Under the pieces are notes generated by a model that saw only the letters and a program-made list of their open reading frames with translations, was not told where the DNA came from and searched no databases. Position numbers and translations under genes: made by a program. From Pristimantibacillus sp052113225 (lineage in GTDB: Bacteria; Bacillota; Bacilli; Paenibacillales; Paenibacillaceae), in contig NZ_JBFRCT010000002.1 in NCBI RefSeq assembly GCF_052113225.1, positions 496,001 through 560,000 of the forward strand: DNA of 64,000 nucleotides, in the 5' to 3' direction. Every line of letters begins with the position of its first letter. The first letter of the stretch is position 1. Positions 25,179-33,088 of this stretch are shown piece by piece.

Positions 25179-26642
25179 ATGAATATATTAATGGCTACTT
25201 CTGAAGCGAATCCGCTCGCTAAGTCGGGAGGACTAGCTGATGTTGCAGGCGCTTTGCCGAAGGCTCTGAAGCAGCGTGGAGCCGATGCTAGAATTATTAT
25301 GCCCAAGTATGAGGAAATCTCTGAGTCTTATATTCAGCAATTTGAGAAAGTAGCAGAATTTCAAGTCAGTTTCGGCTGGAGGTCGCAGTATTGCGGCCTG
25401 ATGAAGGCCGAGATTGATGGAGTCGTATTCTATTTGATCGACAATGAATTTTATTTCAGGCGCAGAGGGCTTTATGGCTATGGCGATGATGCAGAGCGTT
25501 TTGTATTCTTCTGCTTCGCTGTGATGGAGTGCGTGCGTTATCTCGATTTCCGACCTGATCTTGTCCATTGTCATGACTGGCAGGCTGGACTTATTCCGTT
25601 CCTGCTCAAGACTCGATATGTTAATGATCCGGGCTGGGCAGGTGTGAAATCCGTATTTACAATTCACAACTTGATGTATCAAGGAATATTCGGAATTGAC
25701 CTGCTGAAGGAGCTGCTTGGAGCAGGCGATGATATGTTCACGGCTGATCGTCTGGAGTTCGAAGGTGCTGCAAGCTGCTTGAAGGGCGGGCTTGTCTATG
25801 CGGACAAACTTACCACTGTCAGCGACACCTATGCAAAGGAGATTCAAGGCTGGGAGTACGGAGAGCGTCTTGATGGTCTCCTGCGCTATCGATCCGGTGA
25901 CTTGACCGGCATTGTGAACGGCATCGACACCGAATTATTTGATCCGATGAATGATGCTGCGTTACATACACCATACCGATCTTCACTTGCACGCAAGCGG
26001 AAGAACAAACTGTCTTTACAGGCAGAGCTGGGACTTCCGGAATCGGAAGAGACACCACTTCTTGGCGTCGTCAGCAGACTTGTTGAGCCCAAAGGCCTCG
26101 ATCTGATTACATCGAAGCTGGATCAGCTGTTGCAGGAGGATGTCCAGGTTGTCGTACTTGGGGCAGGGGAGAAACAGTACGAAGACAGTATGAATTGGTT
26201 CGCAGCTATTTATCCACATAAATTTAAAGTATGGCTTGGTTATAATGACCGCCTTGCAAGACGGATCTATGCCGGCTCGGATATTTTTCTTATGCCATCA
26301 AGGTTTGAGCCTTGCGGGCTTAGTCAGCTGTTGGCTCTTCGTTATCGCTCGATACCGCTCGTTCGTGAAACGGGCGGTCTAAAGGATACGGTGCAGTCTT
26401 ATAATGAAATGACCGGGGAAGGGAACGGCTTCAGCTTTACGTATTATAATGCGGACGATTATTGGTACACTCTGAAGCGGGCACTCTCCTTCTATCGGGA
26501 TGAAGAGGTATGGCGCAAAATCGTTGATAATGCCGGGAAGGAAGATTATAGCTGGAACCGGTCGGCGAAAGCTTATATGGCCTTGTATGAACAACTTGTT
26601 GTTTCTCGAAAGGGGACTGAACAATGGCCCGTCACCTTGTAA
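25179..26642 (+). CDS. glgA: Glycogen synthase (ADP-glucose type)
   Basis: A 487-residue GT5 glycosyltransferase that adds glucose from ADP-glucose to the growing alpha-1,4 chain. The N-terminal ATSEANPLAKSGGLADVAGALP contains the KxGGL motif. HCHDWQAGLIP, FTIHNLMYQG and the C-terminal PSRFEPCGLSQLLALRYRSI to RETGGLKDTV donor site are all present. The ATG at 25179 follows GTGCGAGGTGATCAGAT. It overlaps the downstream GH15 gene by 19 bases. Confidence 0.96.
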   Translation: MNILMATSEANPLAKSGGLADVAGALPKALKQRGADARIIMPKYEEISESYIQQFEKVAEFQVSFGWRSQYCGLMKAEIDGVVFYLIDNEFYFRRRGLYGYGDDAERFVFFCFAVMECVRYLDFRPDLVHCHDWQAGLIPFLLKTRYVNDPGWAGVKSVFTIHNLMYQGIFGIDLLKELLGAGDDMFTADRLEFEGAASCLKGGLVYADKLTTVSDTYAKEIQGWEYGERLDGLLRYRSGDLTGIVNGIDTELFDPMNDAALHTPYRSSLARKRKNKLSLQAELGLPESEETPLLGVVSRLVEPKGLDLITSKLDQLLQEDVQVVVLGAGEKQYEDSMNWFAAIYPHKFKVWLGYNDRLARRIYAGSDIFLMPSRFEPCGLSQLLALRYRSIPLVRETGGLKDTVQSYNEMTGEGNGFSFTYYNADDYWYTLKRALSFYRDEEVWRKIVDNAGKEDYSWNRSAKAYMALYEQLVVSRKGTEQWPVTL

Positions 26643-28588
26643 TCGGCAATGGTAAACTGCTGCTCAATTTGGATCAGCATTGTTTTATCCGGGATATTTA
26701 TTATCCGTACGTTGGACAGCTTAACCATGTGGGCGGTCACTATTGCCGATTCGGGATTTGGATCGGAGGCGCATTCTCTTGGCTGGATGAGAAAGAATGG
26801 ACGTTCGAGCTCAATTATATCGAGGATTCCCTTGTGACCAATATTATTGCAAAGCATGAGGGTCTTGGCGTTGAACTGCATATAAACGACGGTATTCATC
26901 AGCGCGAGTGTATTTATATTAAGCGTGTAGTCGTTCGAAACCGAAGGAACGATAACCGGGAGGCGAGATTGTTCTTCCATCAGGACCTGATGATTGAAGG
27001 CTCTGAGGTCGGCGATACAGCGGCGTATTATCCGGAGAATAATACCTTGTTCCATTACAAACGGTCGAATTATTTCATGTTCAGCGGATGTACGGATGAA
27101 GGCGGCATTATGCAGTATTCGACGGGGATTAAACGATTCCATTCAGCAGAAGGAACATGGCGTGATGCAGAGGACGGCGTCTTGATGGGCAATACGATAG
27201 CCCAGGGGTCGGTCGACAGCACGATTGGCCTGCGTACCACTGTGCCGGCTAATGGTGAGAAGACTTTGTATTACTGGATGTCTGTTGGTAAGAATCTGGA
27301 GGAAGTAAAGACGCTGAATAAATATGTGAAGGATAACCATCCTGAAAAGCTGCTTAGCCGAATCGTGATCTACTGGAAGCATTGGCTGCAGCGCGCAGAA
27401 ACCGATCTAGGCGATTTGCCGAAGGATGTTGTCCGTATGTTCAGACACAGCCTGCTGCTCGTAAGAACGCAAGTGGATGAGCGTGGGGCGATCTTGGCAG
27501 CCAATGATACCGATATCCTCCAGTACAATCGTGACCATTACAGCTATATGTGGCCGCGTGATGGGGCTCTTATCGCCGAAGCGATGTCGCTGGCAGGCTA
27601 TCAGAGTGTCATATCGCCATTTTTCCATTTTTGTGCGAATGCACTCTCCCCTGAAGGCTATTTATTTCACAAATATAATCCGGACGGTACAGTAGGCTCC
27701 AGTTGGCATCCCTATATCGTGAAGGGAAGCCAGCGTATTCCTATTCAAGAGGATGAGACTGCGCTTGTGCTGTTCGCTTTATGGCAGGATTATTCGCGTA
27801 ATCAGGTCATCGAGCTGCCCCAATCCCTATACAGCAATCTCATTCGGAAAGCTGCTTCCTTCCTTAGCGAATACATCGAGCCGGAACTTTCACTTCCGAA
27901 GCCAAGTTATGATCTATGGGAGGAGCGGTACGGAATCTGGACGTATACGGCCGCTTCTGTATATGCCGGCCTTATGGCAGGTGCCTTCTTTACCGAGTTA
28001 TTCGGCGATTATGAGCGGAGTGACCATTATAGGAATGTAGCCCATACCATTAAGACGGGGATTTTGACGCATCTTTGGGATGAAGAAACGGGGAGATTCG
28101 CCCGTGGTCTTGTTCAAAGGGATAATCGCTGGGTGAAGGATATGACACTGGAGAGCAGTGTCTTTGGTCTGTGGGAGTTTGGCGTATTGTCCGTTCATGA
28201 TGAACGTATCGCTACGACGATGAATGCGATTAAGGAAGGATTACAAATTCGGACCGATATTGGCGGCATCGCCAGGTATACGAATGATTATTACTTCCAG
28301 CAGTCCGGGGAGATTGATCAGGTTCCGGGTAATCCATGGATTATATGTACATTATGGGTTGCGAATTATGAGATCGATTCTGCACAAACGCTGGCGGATC
28401 TGGAAGGACCGTATAAGACGCTGGAGTGGGTAGTTAATCATGCTTTGTCCAGCGGACTGCTCCCCGAGCAGCTAAATCCGTATGATGGTTCTCCCTTGTC
28501 TGTTGCGCCGCTGACATGGTCACATGCAACTTTCGTGCAGAGCGTCAGTAAATATGCAGCGAAATACAAGGAATTGAAGTCCTTATAA
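26624..28588 (+). CDS. Glycoside hydrolase family 15 protein (glucoamylase-type)
   Basis: A 654-residue protein with an N-terminal beta-sandwich (about residues 1-260) and a C-terminal (alpha/alpha)6 barrel typical of prokaryotic GH15 enzymes. The barrel includes RDHYSYMWPRDGALIAEAM, the general acid in YDLWEERYGIWT (about residue 430) and the base region LLPEQLNPYDGSPLSVAPLTWSHATF. There is no signal peptide, so the enzyme should act on cytoplasmic glucan, releasing glucose, or on trehalose as some GH15 members do. Coupled to glgA by overlap, it occupies the position of glgP in the B. subtilis operon. Confidence 0.88.
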   Translation: MARHLVIGNGKLLLNLDQHCFIRDIYYPYVGQLNHVGGHYCRFGIWIGGAFSWLDEKEWTFELNYIEDSLVTNIIAKHEGLGVELHINDGIHQRECIYIKRVVVRNRRNDNREARLFFHQDLMIEGSEVGDTAAYYPENNTLFHYKRSNYFMFSGCTDEGGIMQYSTGIKRFHSAEGTWRDAEDGVLMGNTIAQGSVDSTIGLRTTVPANGEKTLYYWMSVGKNLEEVKTLNKYVKDNHPEKLLSRIVIYWKHWLQRAETDLGDLPKDVVRMFRHSLLLVRTQVDERGAILAANDTDILQYNRDHYSYMWPRDGALIAEAMSLAGYQSVISPFFHFCANALSPEGYLFHKYNPDGTVGSSWHPYIVKGSQRIPIQEDETALVLFALWQDYSRNQVIELPQSLYSNLIRKAASFLSEYIEPELSLPKPSYDLWEERYGIWTYTAASVYAGLMAGAFFTELFGDYERSDHYRNVAHTIKTGILTHLWDEETGRFARGLVQRDNRWVKDMTLESSVFGLWEFGVLSVHDERIATTMNAIKEGLQIRTDIGGIARYTNDYYFQQSGEIDQVPGNPWIICTLWVANYEIDSAQTLADLEGPYKTLEWVVNHALSSGLLPEQLNPYDGSPLSVAPLTWSHATFVQSVSKYAAKYKELKSL

Positions 28589-28596
28589 TACGTAAA

Positions 28597-28627
28597 AGCC
28601 GCTTAGATCGCTCTAAGCGGCTATTTT
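28597..28627 (+). terminator. Intrinsic terminator of the glg operon
   Basis: AGCCGCTTA pairs with TAAGCGGCT across 8 bases, followed by ATTTT, 8 bases after the GH15 stop. Confidence 0.82.
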
Positions 28628-28658
28628 ATGAGGCTATGGCTGCATGCCCGCAAATATT

Positions 28659-28676
28659 AGGGAGTCCGGACTCCCT
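28659..28676. other. 18-bp perfect palindrome
   Basis: AGGGAGTCCGGACTCCCT reads the same on both strands without a loop. It lies 27 bases beyond the stop of the minus-strand YjcZ-like gene and could serve as its terminator or as a dyad binding site. Confidence 0.5.
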
Positions 28677-28702
28677 TTCATGAATTCAATCGACAGCTCT
28701 TC

Positions 28703-28834
28703 TTAGTAGAAGCTGCAAGTACGAATGATGATAACGAGCAAGACAAACAGAACAAGAATGTAAGCCGCACTATTGTTCCAGACTCCTTGAACCGGTGCAC
28801 AGCCTGTGTTAGCTCCAGCTACAGGATATCCCAT
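28703..28834 (-). CDS. YjcZ family sporulation-type small membrane protein
   Basis: A 43-residue peptide with a Gly/Pro-containing hydrophilic N-terminus (MGYPVAGANTGCAPVQG) and one C-terminal hydrophobic helix (AYILVLFVLLVIII) ending in RTCSFY. This is the arrangement of the YjcZ/YhfM-type small sporulation peptides of Bacillales. The ribosome-binding site CGGGAGGA lies 8 bases before the ATG. It sits downstream of the gerP operon on the same strand, 114 bases after gerPE, which agrees with late sporulation expression. A -10-like CATATATT lies upstream, but no convincing -35 was found. Confidence 0.8.
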   Translation of the reverse strand: MGYPVAGANTGCAPVQGVWNNSAAYILVLFVLLVIIIRTCSFY

Positions 28835-28948
28835 TGTTCATTCCTCCCGAGTCATTGTTGTGATTATCAATTACAAGACCAATATATGACGGGGGGTCTT
28901 ATCGGAATTGGACATTTGTACCTGTGCAAATGCTTTTGATGAATATGC

Positions 28949-29359
28949 CTATCTGATTTCAATAAGCGATTTCTCATACTGTCTGATATGTTTAATACGT
29001 GATTCGGCAGTTGTTCGCATGGCATTGCCGGCAAGAAAGCTGGCGGTGGAGCCTACGGCTGTCACATAAACACAACCCACCTTGATACGAGGACAATGAT
29101 TCACCCGCCGGATGCAGACATCATCTCCGGCTTCTGTTTCCGGATCAACGAGTTTTGGGAGCGGGCGGTAGAATATCGGATAAGATTCGAAATAGACGCT
29201 TCCGGCCTTTGTGTGGTCAATAGCACGTTGTACGGCAAGAGCGTTCAGCCTAGGTGTTGCTTCCCCTCGATCTCCAAATTGGACAATAGAGGAAAGCGAT
29301 ACGTCAACGATGGAAACTAACGCGATCTCGGAAGTGCGTATCGTAAAATTCTGCTGCAT
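28949..29359 (-). CDS. gerPE: Spore germination protein GerPE
   Basis: A 136-residue protein of the GerPE family, the last visible gene of the gerP operon. GerP proteins help germinants pass the spore coat and are made in the mother cell. The N-terminus ISEIALVSIVDVSLSS-like pattern (RTSEIALVSIVDVSLSSIVQ) and FGDRGEATPRLNALAVQRA are recognisable. The ATG follows AAGTGAGGTTTCC. It is 14 bases from gerPD. No gerPF homologue follows it here. Confidence 0.85.
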   Translation of the reverse strand: MQQNFTIRTSEIALVSIVDVSLSSIVQFGDRGEATPRLNALAVQRAIDHTKAGSVYFESYPIFYRPLPKLVDPETEAGDDVCIRRVNHCPRIKVGCVYVTAVGSTASFLAGNAMRTTAESRIKHIRQYEKSLIEIR

Positions 29360-29373
29360 TATGGAAACCTCAC

Positions 29374-29595
29374 TTATCCAGCCATCGGCGCTTCGCCAGC
29401 AGCCTGTTCTTCATCTTCTGGAGTCGGAAGCGGGGCAATTGGACCTGCGATAACGGATTCTGGTGGAGTGTCAAACATGGAATAAAGTGTGACGTGATCG
29501 GAGTCGCCAATCTGGAACATAGAGGCTGCCGATACGCCTAAGATCTCAATCGATCCTACGGTTAAGCCGCAATTGTGTACAGTGAAATTCAACAT
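29374..29595 (-). CDS. gerPD: Spore germination protein GerPD
   Basis: A 73-residue GerPD-family protein (LNFTVHNCGLTVGSIEILGV, then FQIGDSDHVTLYSMFDTPPE), with a Pro/Glu/Ala-rich tail. The ATG follows GTGAGGAGTTGAGAATGT. It lies between gerPC and gerPE in the usual operon order and should function in the spore coat. Confidence 0.87.
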   Translation of the reverse strand: MLNFTVHNCGLTVGSIEILGVSAASMFQIGDSDHVTLYSMFDTPPESVIAGPIAPLPTPEDEEQAAGEAPMAG

Positions 29596-29617
29596 ACATT
29601 CTCAACTCCTCACGCAA

Positions 29618-30280
29618 TTAGGTAGGATTGCCGCCTCCATTATTTAACAGCTGCATATATCTTTGCATTGCGGCATCAACATCCCTTATGGTTTTGGAGA
29701 AAATGACTTCTTTTTTCTGCTGCTCGGTCTCTGCACCATTCGAATTGGCCTCGCCAGGCTTCAATGTCATATAGAAATGGATACGGGAAGGCATTTGCTT
29801 CCGTATGTCTTCCAGAACCATTCGTCGGTGGTAAGGATCGAGCTGCACCCCGTATTCGGATTCCAATTCAACTAGCTTTTGCATGCCTTGCATATTTAAA
29901 TAGTGATCGACCTCACTGCGAACATCAGCATATGGAGCAGAAGGCGGCGTTAAGCCAGAAGCTGCTGCCGGATAAACGTTTGGCTTAGGAGGGACGGACA
30001 GCTGCTCAATGTCTCCTTCTCCATTTGGCGTGCCTAGCGGTGTCATTCCGATATTTAACGTTCCTTCAAGCTTCTCTACTTTTAATTGGTCAAAATGATA
30101 CTCGAGTTTCTCGATGTTATAGGTAGGCTTGCTCTCTATTTGCTTAAGCTGTTCACATAGAACAGCAAGCTGCTGCTCCAGCGAGTAAATCTGTGTCTGT
30201 TGTGCTTTTAGCTTGGATTGAAGCTCAAGTGACCAGGCTTGCCATGGAGATAACCCATTGCCAGGCGGGGGCTGCTGCAT
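29618..30280 (-). CDS. gerPC: Spore germination protein GerPC
   Basis: A 220-residue GerPC-family protein. Residues about 12-50 form a coiled coil (SLELQSKLKAQQTQIYSLEQ and on), followed by the family segment PTYNIEKLEYHFDQLKVEKL and a C-terminal region with a proline-rich centre. The ATG follows AGAGAGGAGGCATTCCCT. GerPC is the largest GerP member and is required with the others for normal coat permeability to germinants. Confidence 0.87.
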   Translation of the reverse strand: MQQPPPGNGLSPWQAWSLELQSKLKAQQTQIYSLEQQLAVLCEQLKQIESKPTYNIEKLEYHFDQLKVEKLEGTLNIGMTPLGTPNGEGDIEQLSVPPKPNVYPAAASGLTPPSAPYADVRSEVDHYLNMQGMQKLVELESEYGVQLDPYHRRMVLEDIRKQMPSRIHFYMTLKPGEANSNGAETEQQKKEVIFSKTIRDVDAAMQRYMQLLNNGGGNPT

Positions 30281-30298
30281 AGGGAATGCCTCCTCTCT

Positions 30299-30502
30299 TT
30301 AAGCGGGATCAGGAAGCGGAACAAGGGAGAGCGGGCTTTCTTCTCCAAGCTGCGGAGCAGGGCCCGTGAAACCTCCCGAGTTATACATTTGTGACAAGGA
30401 CCGGATTGATCCCGCGCTTCCGACTTGCAGGACTGAGCTGTTGGATACACTGTTCACCCGAAGCTGCTGAATGGTAATGGTCTGATATATTGTCCAATTC
30501 AT
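30299..30502 (-). CDS. gerPB: Spore germination protein GerPB
   Basis: A 67-residue GerPB-family protein (MNWTIYQTITIQQLRVNSVS, then NSSVLQVGSAGSIRSLSQMY). The start is 6 bases from the gerPA stop. The GTGGTG upstream is a weak ribosome-binding site, so translation may be coupled to gerPA. Confidence 0.86.
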   Translation of the reverse strand: MNWTIYQTITIQQLRVNSVSNSSVLQVGSAGSIRSLSQMYNSGGFTGPAPQLGEESPLSLVPLPDPA

Positions 30503-30505
30503 ACA

Positions 30506-30736
30506 TTACACCACGTTTTCCAGGTTGTTCTGAGAATTGTCTTGTACATCTGGATCTAGCGTATTAGTGGCGCTGACTGCGTTATTCGAGTTCGCCAGGC
30601 TTCCTGTTAGGAACGAGCCAGAGCCAGCATAGGTTTTGGTCTGGCTGGACGGTGATACTTGAACGGCGTCTCCGAATTGAACAACGGCACTGGAACCAAC
30701 ACTAACGACTTTTACAAATCCAACGATAGATGGCAT
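30506..30736 (-). CDS. gerPA: Spore germination protein GerPA (GerPA/GerPF type)
   Basis: A 76-residue protein with the GerPA/GerPF signature: MPSIVGFVKVVSVGSSAVVQ, FGDAVQVSPSSQTKTYAGSG and the C-terminal SATNTLDPDVQDN. GerPA and GerPF are paralogues; the leading position in the operon supports GerPA. The ATG follows AAAAGGGTGAG. A candidate sigma-K promoter lies 38-67 bases upstream. Confidence 0.86.
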   Translation of the reverse strand: MPSIVGFVKVVSVGSSAVVQFGDAVQVSPSSQTKTYAGSGSFLTGSLANSNNAVSATNTLDPDVQDNSQNNLENVV

Positions 30737-30773
30737 GCGTACTCACCCTTTTCCCTTAAAGCGTCTTGTGTAT

Positions 30774-30803
30774 TATCGTATGCGGCATATGCCTAGAGGT
30801 TCC
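30774..30803 (-). promoter_or_regulatory. Candidate sigma-K promoter of the gerP operon
   Basis: On the minus strand CATACGATA (30774-30782) matches the sigma-K -10 consensus CATAnnnTA exactly. GGAACC (30798-30803), containing the AC of the -35, lies 15 bases upstream. gerP is sigma-K controlled in Bacillus. Confidence 0.55.
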
Positions 30804-30897
30804 GCAGCCCGTGTGGATAGAAGCCTACGAGGACCATGTAGCCTCTCCGCCCAGCTTCGCATATGCTAAAGGTAGAACGGCTGGAGGTGAACGGGAC

Positions 30898-31344
30898 ATG
30901 GAGAAGAAATGGGATGAGCTGGAGCGATGGCTGGACGGTCAACGTCTGCCAAAGGGCTTCGATGTCATGAAGGAACCGGATTGGGTTGAGCAGTTTGTTC
31001 GCAAGATGATGACAAAATCTCTGCCGGCTGCGGCAAATTCAATTCTGGATCAGGCGGAAGAAGAAGGGATATCCTTTTTCGAGACGCATCATTTCTTGCT
31101 CGTGAAGTTTCACCTTCCGCGTGAAGTAAACCGTGAAGATCTGCGCCTGCTCGTAAGGGATGATCGTCTTCGTATCGAAGGACTTCCAAATAATCAGAAA
31201 GAAACGATAAAGCTGCCTAAGCTTGTTCAGCCAAAAATCTGCCGTGCATTAGTGAAGAACTTCGTACTGCAGGTGAAGCTCCGTAAAAGGCCAAGGGCAG
31301 GAGCTTATTATGAAGCCGATATTCGATGGTTGAAAGGCCGCTAA
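30898..31344 (+). CDS. Hsp20/alpha-crystallin-like protein
   Basis: A 148-residue soluble protein. The C-terminal half (about residues 58-148) has the alternating beta pattern of an alpha-crystallin/Hsp20 domain: FFETHHFLLVKFHLPREVNREDLRLLV, then DDRLRIEGLP and a closing beta strand. The N-terminal part is helical and acidic/basic. The start at 30898 is set by CTGGAGGTGAACGGGAC; an in-frame extension upstream would run through the gerP promoter region. Divergent from gerP; small Hsp20-like proteins also occur in spore coats, so a coat role is possible. Confidence 0.7.
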   Translation: MEKKWDELERWLDGQRLPKGFDVMKEPDWVEQFVRKMMTKSLPAAANSILDQAEEEGISFFETHHFLLVKFHLPREVNREDLRLLVRDDRLRIEGLPNNQKETIKLPKLVQPKICRALVKNFVLQVKLRKRPRAGAYYEADIRWLKGR

Positions 31345-31450
31345 GGCAGGGCCTTGATACTGTCGTTTTTTTGTTGCTAGCGAATGAATGGACAATCCCT
31401 TATAATGCTAATAGTGTGTACTTGCATTTTTACATAAGGGAGTGTATGCA

Positions 31451-31651
31451 GTGGCTTTAGTCGATGTCAGTGACATCTCTGCTTCATTATTTATTATCGG
31501 GGTCGTCTTTCTATTGCTTATCTTCGGGTTATTAAGCTTTGGTATTCTTCGTATGTTCCAGCAACGCTTCCGGTATGGCTGGGTATGCTTTGGCGGAGCA
31601 GTAGTCAGCTTTATTGTGTTAATGATTATTTTGAACAAGTGGTATTTATAG
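31451..31651 (+). CDS. Small two-helix membrane protein
   Basis: A 66-residue protein with hydrophobic segments at about residues 10-33 (ASLFIIGVVFLLLIFGLLSF) and 44-62, joined by a basic loop (RMFQQRFRYG). The GTG at 31451 lies 8 bases after AAGGGAG. I do not recognise the family. It precedes another small membrane protein by 34 bases; both run into the zur region and may form a short operon ending at the terminator at 31930. Confidence 0.62.
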   Translation: MALVDVSDISASLFIIGVVFLLLIFGLLSFGILRMFQQRFRYGWVCFGGAVVSFIVLMIILNKWYL

Positions 31652-31685
31652 CGGGAGCTGCAGATGAATTGGAGGTGTGCCCGTT

Positions 31686-31910
31686 ATGATGTGGACGGCA
31701 ATATGGTTTGTAGTTAATATGTTATTCGTAGCGTCGGTCATTACGTTATTGTTCATGCATCGCTTCGTTACCGAAGCGGCAATGGATCCGGCGGGTGTGC
31801 AGCGACTAGCTGTCGCAAAGCGCAGAAGGAAGATTGTATCTATTGTCAGCTCGCTGTTATTTCTAGCTATGTGTGCAAGTTTCTTGATTAATATGCGATT
31901 AAATGGCTGA
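31686..31910 (+). CDS. Small two-helix membrane protein
   Basis: A 74-residue protein with hydrophobic segments at about residues 3-24 and 53-70 separated by a basic loop (AVAKRRRKI). The ATG at 31686 follows GGAGG by 10 bases. No family recognised. Its layout resembles that of the preceding gene, and it is followed 19 bases later by a terminator. Confidence 0.6.
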   Translation: MMWTAIWFVVNMLFVASVITLLFMHRFVTEAAMDPAGVQRLAVAKRRRKIVSIVSSLLFLAMCASFLINMRLNG

Positions 31911-31929
31911 TAAAGTTGTGCCAAGCGAG

Positions 31930-31958
31930 AGGCTCTCATTGACGAGAGTCTTTTTTTT
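31930..31958 (+). terminator. Intrinsic terminator before zur
   Basis: AGGCTCTC pairs with GAGAGTCT (one G-U pair) around 6 bases, followed by a run of eight T residues. Confidence 0.85.
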
Positions 31959-32002
31959 CGGCATTATGAATAAAAGAGACTTTTTTGTCGGAGGTTCTTA
32001 CC

Positions 32003-32440
32003 TTGCATACAATAGAGGAAATTATACAACGAATGACCGGACAGGGTTTACGAATAACGGATCAGCGGAAATCGCTGGCCAAGTTGTTCGCCGAGACGCC
32101 GGGTTATCTTGCACCTAAGGAAGTATATGAATATATGGGCAAATCCTACACGGGATTAAGCTTTGATACGGTATACCGCAACTTGCGTGTTATGGAGGAG
32201 CTGGGTGTGCTGGAACAGGTCATCTTCGAGGAAGGTGTTAAGTTCAAGCTGCATTGCAGGGAGAATGAGCATCACCATCATATGATCTGCCTGCAATGCG
32301 GCAAGACGTATCCGATTATTTTTTGCCCGATGGAACAGACGGACGTACCAGACGAGTTCCGTGTCGTAAAACATAAATTTGAAGTGTTCGGCTACTGCAA
32401 AGACTGCATCCAGGAAGAGTCGGCTGCTGGGGAAGGGTAA
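32003..32440 (+). CDS. zur: Fur-family zinc uptake regulator Zur
   Basis: A 145-residue Fur-family repressor. The winged helix includes GLRITDQRKSLAKLFAETPG and GLSFDTVYRNLRVMEELGVL. The dimerisation domain holds the metal ligands CRENEHHHHMICLQCG and the second structural zinc pair FGYCKDC. The CxxC pairs, the HHHH run and the SFDTVYRNL helix match B. subtilis Zur in pattern and length. The TTG start at 32003 lies 9 bases after GGAGG; the ORF extends upstream into the ribosome-binding site. The zinc importer znuACB with a Zur-like operator lies 3 kb downstream. Confidence 0.9.
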   Translation: MHTIEEIIQRMTGQGLRITDQRKSLAKLFAETPGYLAPKEVYEYMGKSYTGLSFDTVYRNLRVMEELGVLEQVIFEEGVKFKLHCRENEHHHHMICLQCGKTYPIIFCPMEQTDVPDEFRVVKHKFEVFGYCKDCIQEESAAGEG

Positions 32441-32712
32441 TGGCAGGCGGCAGAAGAGCAAGAAGAGTACTTCAGGCACCAGTTATCTTTTATCGGAAAG
32501 TGATTTCACCACTCACTCCGCCATCCTGCCGCTATTATCCGACTTGTTCGGCATATGCGCTTGAGGCACTGGAAAAGCATGGAGCATTGAAGGGTTCCTG
32601 GTTAGCTGCCAAGCGAATTGCGCGCTGCCATCCCTTCCACCCAGGAGGATACGATCCCGTTCCGCCTGTCGCCGGCAGCGATGATGAAGAAGGCGGAACA
32701 GCTGCTCCTTGA
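32440..32712 (+). CDS. yidD: Membrane protein insertion efficiency factor YidD
   Basis: A 90-residue YidD-family protein with an amphipathic N-terminus. The diagnostic motif runs from VIFYRKVISPLTPPSCRYYP through TCSAYALEALEKHGALKGSW to RCHPFHPGGYDPVP, including three conserved cysteines. It assists insertion of inner-membrane proteins. Its ATG overlaps the zur stop (TAATG), so it is co-translated with zur. The metG promoter overlaps its 3' end. Confidence 0.93.
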   Translation: MAGGRRARRVLQAPVIFYRKVISPLTPPSCRYYPTCSAYALEALEKHGALKGSWLAAKRIARCHPFHPGGYDPVPPVAGSDDEEGGTAAP

Positions 32713-32738
32713 CAATGACGCGTTGAATTGGTTATATT
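32709..32738 (+). promoter_or_regulatory. SigA promoter of the metG T-box transcript
   Basis: TTGACA at 32709-32714 and TATATT at 32733-32738 are 18 bases apart. The -35 overlaps the stop codon of yidD. Confidence 0.75.
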
Positions 32739-32749
32739 TTGTCATATAA

Positions 32750-33050
32750 GCATATTTGTATATTCGATGAACGGATAAGTACGATGAAGAGTCCATGACA
32801 GAGAGCCGGGCAAGGTGCTGGAAGCCGGTATGGATAAGCATCAGAAGATGGTCCAGGAGGATCTGTTTCCGAGCCTGATAAGTCAGGTAAGGGAATAGCG
32901 CGAAGCTGGCGTTAATAGCTCTGCCGTCCTAAATTGGCGGCACACGAAGCTGCTGTGCTTTAAGTACTTCAATCAGCGCAGCGGAAATTTGGGTGGTACC
33001 GCGTGAGTGAATGTAACTCTCGTCCCATGTTGGACGGGAGTTTTTCGCGT
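32750..33050 (+). promoter_or_regulatory. T-box leader (methionine) of metG
   Basis: A tRNA-sensing leader. Stem I holds GGAT...AGTA on its 5' side (about 32771-32780) and CAGAAG-ATG-GTCC on its 3' side, giving the specifier codon ATG (Met) at 32848-32850, closed by GGAT/GTCC. The antiterminator bulge TGGGTGGTACCGCG is at 32990-33003. The terminator pairs ACTCTCGTCC with GGACGGGAGT (33016-33040) and ends in five T residues. Uncharged tRNA-Met should favour read-through into metG. Confidence 0.93.
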
Positions 33051-33088
33051 TCTCATGCATGTATATGATGATAATGGAGGTAGATGAA

